Assembly: GCA_021464245.1 (NCBI GenBank)
Contig: JADCRB010000018.1
Coordinates: forward strand, 1,655,261-1,719,260
Length of the DNA stretch: 64,000 nucleotides
Reading direction: 5' to 3'
Source of the DNA: Carallia brachiata
Taxonomy: Eukaryota > Streptophyta > Magnoliopsida > Malpighiales > Rhizophoraceae
The notes under the pieces are model-generated. The model saw only the letters and a list, made by a program, of their open reading frames with translations. It searched no databases and was not told where the DNA came from. How positions within the stretch are numbered: the stretch's first letter is position 1; each line of letters begins with the position of its first letter. Positions 59,801 to 64,000 of this stretch are shown here, one piece after another. A program made the position numbers and the translations under genes.

Positions 59801-62800
59801 GAGCATTACCTTCCGATGACAGGCCTCACGCACCTCCTGGATATAAAAGTACATGGGACTTTGAGGACAAAAGTTTGAAGAAATGAGTTCCTGAAACAGG
59901 AACTGCACCCAGCAATCTGAACAAGTCAAATTCTGACGTGTCTGGCATTATCCCTCCTTTTGGCTTAGAAAACATCGCTGAGTGTGCTATTCCTCTCAGA
60001 AGAACTTTTTTTTCCAACAAAAACTGCAACACCATTGGGGCCAATTCAAATCCAAGGAGCATGTGATAACCAACAAACAGGACTGGTCCTTCCGAAGGAA
60101 TTCCTGCAAGGCCCTTCACAACCTTCCCATCTTCACATGTTGAAAGCATCACAGGGCTAGTAGCATGCAGAAGCCACCTAAAAGCTCATATATGCACTTA
60201 CAGTGACAATTCAGTTCATTGCAGAAACTCTTTTAAACAACTGCCTAGCAAAGTTATGTAAAGAATGCGGCACAAAAACATAGCAGGGTGCATATTCAAA
60301 TTGCATATTCCCAATTAATGCTCATGAAGAATTGAGAAAAGCAAGTTCATACACAGTTGTTTATGTCAAGGACAAACTGACCTAGTTGACAAAAAGTTTG
60401 TCCCCCCTGCACCAAAAATTACAATTTAGAGAATGAGATAGCAAAACAGAGCTACCTGTTTGATTCATATGCTTTTTTGAATTCAGACGCAGTTGGCGGA
60501 ATGTAATCAGAAACATAGTCGTGAAACCTTCCACGACGATAAAAACTGGCGGCTTTTATTGTACTCACCAAATCCACTTCATCTTCCTGCCAAGTGTGGG
60601 CTATTATATTTTTCATAAGAAAAGCTTAGAAGATGGCAAATTTGGAGCTTACATTTAATTAGGAGTTTGGGGGCAGGGAGAGGGCGATCATCCTACCAGG
60701 AACACAAAATGACCCTTGTCTTCAAAAGTACGACTTGCACTTTTTGGCAACACATCACAAAGTCTTTCGCCTTCTTCTTGACTTGGCAGCAACTGGTCCT
60801 TTCCACTAAAAAGAATTCAAACCCATCATTCAGGAAAGAATCAGAATTAAAGCAGCAAAGTATTGGAGATTCAATGTTGGAGTATAATCTAAATTTCACA
60901 AGTCATCCAAGGCACAAGGTAAGGTTCCTTTCCACGAGGTAATTGAAGTGGACTGAAACCCATAAATTTGTTTGTATTGTTCTTTTTTGTCTCAGCACAT
61001 TTAATCTCCATGTTGCAACACTTGATAGACAACTAAACTATCAAACATTTATGGAATGAAGATAATTTCTAGAAGTTCAGACTTTAATTATAGACGAGCA
61101 TGCATGCTAGTTTTCTGTTTGTTTACATTCGTGCTGATTTTCTTATTGAACAAATTTTGGCTTCCTACAAGGAATATTTTTCAGCACTAGGAAAGCAGTT
61201 GGCAGACACCTTTTGTTGCAATATAAAATTGCTATTATCATTTGATTTGCCATTCAGTACAGGATGAATTATAGCAACCTAAAACTAGTTAAACGGAGAA
61301 ACAAAGCCCACACCTAATATTCTCAACCTACTCACTGAAGTCCAAGATTATTATAATTGCACTATAAGACTTGTTTTCGCAAATAAGTACTGTTATGTAT
61401 TTAATTGTAACAGAGACAGACCTGGTTAGTATAAGTGCTTGAGCTCTTATGGCATGGAGGCGTGAATTGACATATGCTGAAGCTGTCTGAAGCATCTGTA
61501 GTTTCCAGAGAAGTGTTTCTCTGGGCAATATATCAGTCAGAACCTGTAACATAAACCATCAATTTGGGGTGGACGATAGTGACAGCACATAACATATAGC
61601 CAAGAACAAAAATGGGCATCCCAAGCGCAAAATGCTCCCACTCTGTAGGGTTTGAGAAAAGGTCATATATATGCAATCTCACCCTTAACTTGACAAAAAT
61701 GCTATTTTCGCAAATCAAACTCGTTAGCTCTAGGTCAAAATTCGGTAACCTTACCATTAAGACTGAGGATAATGCCAAAAAAAAAAAAGCATCTCATACA
61801 GTCATTCCCATATCGACTATGAAGTGTGCCCATCGTAACTATCGCTTACGCACTTTAACAATGAAATGATACGCTTGTCCTAAATTTAGAATAACAGCAG
61901 TGCTAGTTTCTTGTAGGCCAAGGAAAACTCCAATATTTCTTTTCACAATTCATGTGCACGTATGTTAAACACCAATTTGGAATCTTACAGAGAGGTAAGA
62001 GGGGATTGCGGCAACATCCCCTGCTATCCTTCCAACTGTTTGTTGTAGAGGCAGTCCCTTTGATACATTATCCATGGCTATCCTCAAAGAATCACCTAAA
62101 TATATGAAGCAAAAGTTGCTGTTGTCAATTGTCAAAAGGTCATACAAATATGTCACCTGCAAAGTTCCATTCTCCCAACACATTCATCATATTAAGTACC
62201 AGACCACAAAAACCCAAATAAAGAAAAGGGAAGAGATGTTAAAATTACTGTTAGATGTAAAGGGTGCTTATGCACAAGGCTTACACACTATGAGGTTTGG
62301 GAAAGGGTATGTTTTGAGAGAGGAGGTTTGCACAACTCGAACTTGCGACCTTCAAGTCACAATGTAGAAACAAAGCGGATACCCATCAAAATTGCTATTA
62401 GAGGTGTTGCTAATTAATTTTCTTTTTCTGAGAGGAAAAGAAAAAACAGAAAAGAAAAAATTTCCAGCAGAGTCATTCCCCCAATTCCCCACCTGCTCGA
62501 AACAAAGGTCATGAAAAAACCAATTTTCTGAAGTTTACAAAATGGAAGTAACACATTAACATCAATAATTAAATTATCACTCTCAAAGCGTCTATAAAAT
62601 TAGTACCTTTCATCAAGTTCAGCATATAAGGAACAACAAGCTGGTATTGGTGGGGAATCAATCCCAGTAATGGTATTAGAGGTTGCAGTCGCGACTTCTG
62701 GAAAGACGTCCCTGCAATTAAACACATCAGCAGGGTGTTATGTTCATTGAGAGCTAAGATTAGATGTTTTACAAAAAAATCTAAGCTTTCTTTTCATAAG

Positions 62801-63025
62801 CAAAACTCATAATACATTGATACCTCTAAACTACTGGCAGTGGTTGATAAGGATAAAATCATTCACCTGGATTGCTCAAAATAAGCATAAGATCTACATC
62901 CGGATTACGAGCTGCAACAGCCAATGCGAGGCACGCTCCAAGGGATTCTCCAACAAGATATATGGGTCTATTAGGCGAATGTTTGCTCTCTGATCTAACT
63001 GTTCTTTCAATCAGCTTCACCAGGC
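56814..63025 (-). CDS. Phytyl ester synthase-like acyltransferase (PES1/PES2 family), 5' end outside the window; one frame break
   Basis: In chloroplasts this family esterifies phytol and diacylglycerol with fatty acids during chlorophyll breakdown. Eleven exons were placed: 63025-62867, 62711-62607, 62095-61989, 61543-61422, 60805-60697, 60586-60456, 60177-59810, 58735-58622, 58154-58069, 57920-57811, 57004-56814. They encode about 533 of the family's usual ~700 residues. The hydrolase-like part has the nucleophile elbow LVGESLGACLALAVAARNP (GxSxG). The LPLAT/DGAT-like part has GYHMLLGFELAPM (H and acidic residue), LLYPGG, and YYYFGRPFETEG, ending in TFEL. Exon 59810-60177 is 368 bases, not a multiple that keeps frame: after LLYPGG the frame hits TGA, while REACHRK follows in another frame. 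The transit peptide and first exons lie beyond 64000. All other joins keep phase. Confidence 0.9.
62235..62385 (-). mobile_element. Degenerate Au-like SINE in an intron
   Basis: Read on the minus strand, GGTCGCAAGTTCGAGTTGTG (B-box TTCGAGT) is followed by ACCTCCTCTC, TACCCTTTCCC, then AGCACCCTTTAC. This order resembles plant Au SINEs, which are tRNA-derived and end in a short T-rich tail. It sits in the intron between exons 62607-62711 and 61989-62095 of the phytyl ester synthase gene. The call comes from remembered family features, not a search. Confidence 0.4.
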
Positions 63026-64000
63026 CTGAAATGAGACTTAACTAAATATTCACAAACACATAATATCCCAATGAATTCATTTTTGTTTACCATACTAGTT
63101 CTGTTTTTTTCAGCATCATAATATCATATAAAAAGGTGCTTGTAAATATATTATTAACGCAGGGGCCAACTTATTTTGCTATTCATGTTCTCATTTAACC
63201 ATCCTTAGAAGATAAACTACCACTGGAGTATTGTTTGAACCCAACACGTTTGATTATGATATTAACGAGTGTAGAATACAAACTATAATAGTCAACATAA
63301 ATCCCCAAAATTAGAGATTGGGTGACACTGAAAAAATTCGAATTTGGGTCGATAGAAATCTGAGTTGGACCACTATACTAGAGTTATGTTCAGCATATGA
63401 CAAAATCTAATCATCGTTTTAATGCAATAGTATAGCCACAAGAATTAGTCGATTCGCTACGAACGGTTGCTCGCTCAACAACTAACAAATTATCTTTGAA
63501 ATATTATAATACTATATAATTTTAAATAGGTAAAAATGAGTAGTTACACAATATTGTAAAATAATATTAAATAATTTATTTATTTTATTTACAAATTTAA
63601 TTATTTAATTATACATATTATATTATTGTTATTTAAAATATCTAAGTTAAACTACCAAACTTTTTCTTTATCTTAATATATTTGCAGTCACCTCTCAATC
63701 AATTAGTTGTTGAATAGTGATGGTCATTTGAATGAGTAACGACCAACCATATATTTTAAGCATTTTTTTCATTTGTGCACCATTTTATAAAGAATAGACA
63801 ATAAAGTTTATCGGATTTCCTTGAAAACTAATTCAGGGAAATTGTTTTTCTAAGTTAAGTTAGTTTTCTTAAAACAATAGTAAAAAGAGCCTAATATATC
63901 CCCCCCCCCAACAAAAAAAAAAAAAGAAAATCACATAGACTAGTAATCTAAGAGATAGCCTAGTAACTTTAAGGGACAACGACAAGAAGCAAGAAGGGAA
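63026..64000. other. Intron (or 5' part) of the phytyl ester synthase gene, no exon seen
   Basis: No exon coding for the expected N-terminal hydrolase part was found, so the intron above 63025 is at least 975 bases. A member of the AT-rich MITE family lies at about 63490-63670 in reverse orientation. A C-run and A-run are at 63900-63930. Confidence 0.5.

Noticed and set aside
1..64000. CRISPR array, bacterial operons, viral or organellar insertions
   Set aside because: No regularly spaced repeats, no prokaryotic gene layout and no viral or organellar proteins were seen anywhere in the window.

Overview
This is a stretch of nuclear genome from an AT-rich flowering plant, probably a woody eudicot. 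The signs are GT-AG introns inside most genes, plant-only protein families (TCP, NAC, EAR-type C2H2, chloroplast phytyl ester synthase), long AT-rich intergenic DNA full of microsatellites and small decayed transposons, and T-rich introns. The species cannot be named from the sequence. There are no bacterial, organellar or viral genes and no CRISPR arrays.

Nine protein-coding genes can be supported. From left to right they are: a CIN-class TCP transcription factor (minus, 751-1999); a small conserved plant protein of unknown function (minus, 14343-14725); a 54-residue mitochondrial ATP synthase subunit e-like protein in two exons (plus, 15991-17902); a secreted glycerophosphodiester phosphodiesterase in eight exons (plus, 19664-22513); an unrecognised serine-rich protein with a cysteine-cluster tail (minus, 23670-24938); a NAC transcription factor in three exons (plus, 33633-34663); an ATOS/FAM214-like protein in five coding exons (plus, 45195-49396); a single-finger C2H2/EAR repressor (plus, 52822-53553); and a phytyl ester synthase-type acyltransferase whose 5' end lies beyond the window (minus, 56814-63025, eleven exons seen). 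The genes are unrelated neighbours, as usual in plants, and do not form a pathway.

Roughly 70% of the window is intergenic. It holds a 500-bp MULE-like MITE with a perfect 10-bp target-site duplication (28128-28627), a dispersed AT-rich MITE family, tRNA-headed SINE-like fragments, degenerate fold-back elements, and several recent short tandem duplications.

Two patterns deserve most attention. First, four of the nine genes carry 1-2 base losses that break an otherwise good reading frame, several in homopolymers. This suggests deletion-biased errors in the assembly rather than four independent pseudogenes. Second, eight tiny insertions of 12-27 bases, most consisting mainly of a poly(A) or poly(T) run, are each flanked by a direct repeat of 10-18 bases. 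They look like extremely truncated retroposition events. A short relic of a second glycerophosphodiesterase gene also lies about 1 kb upstream of the intact one.
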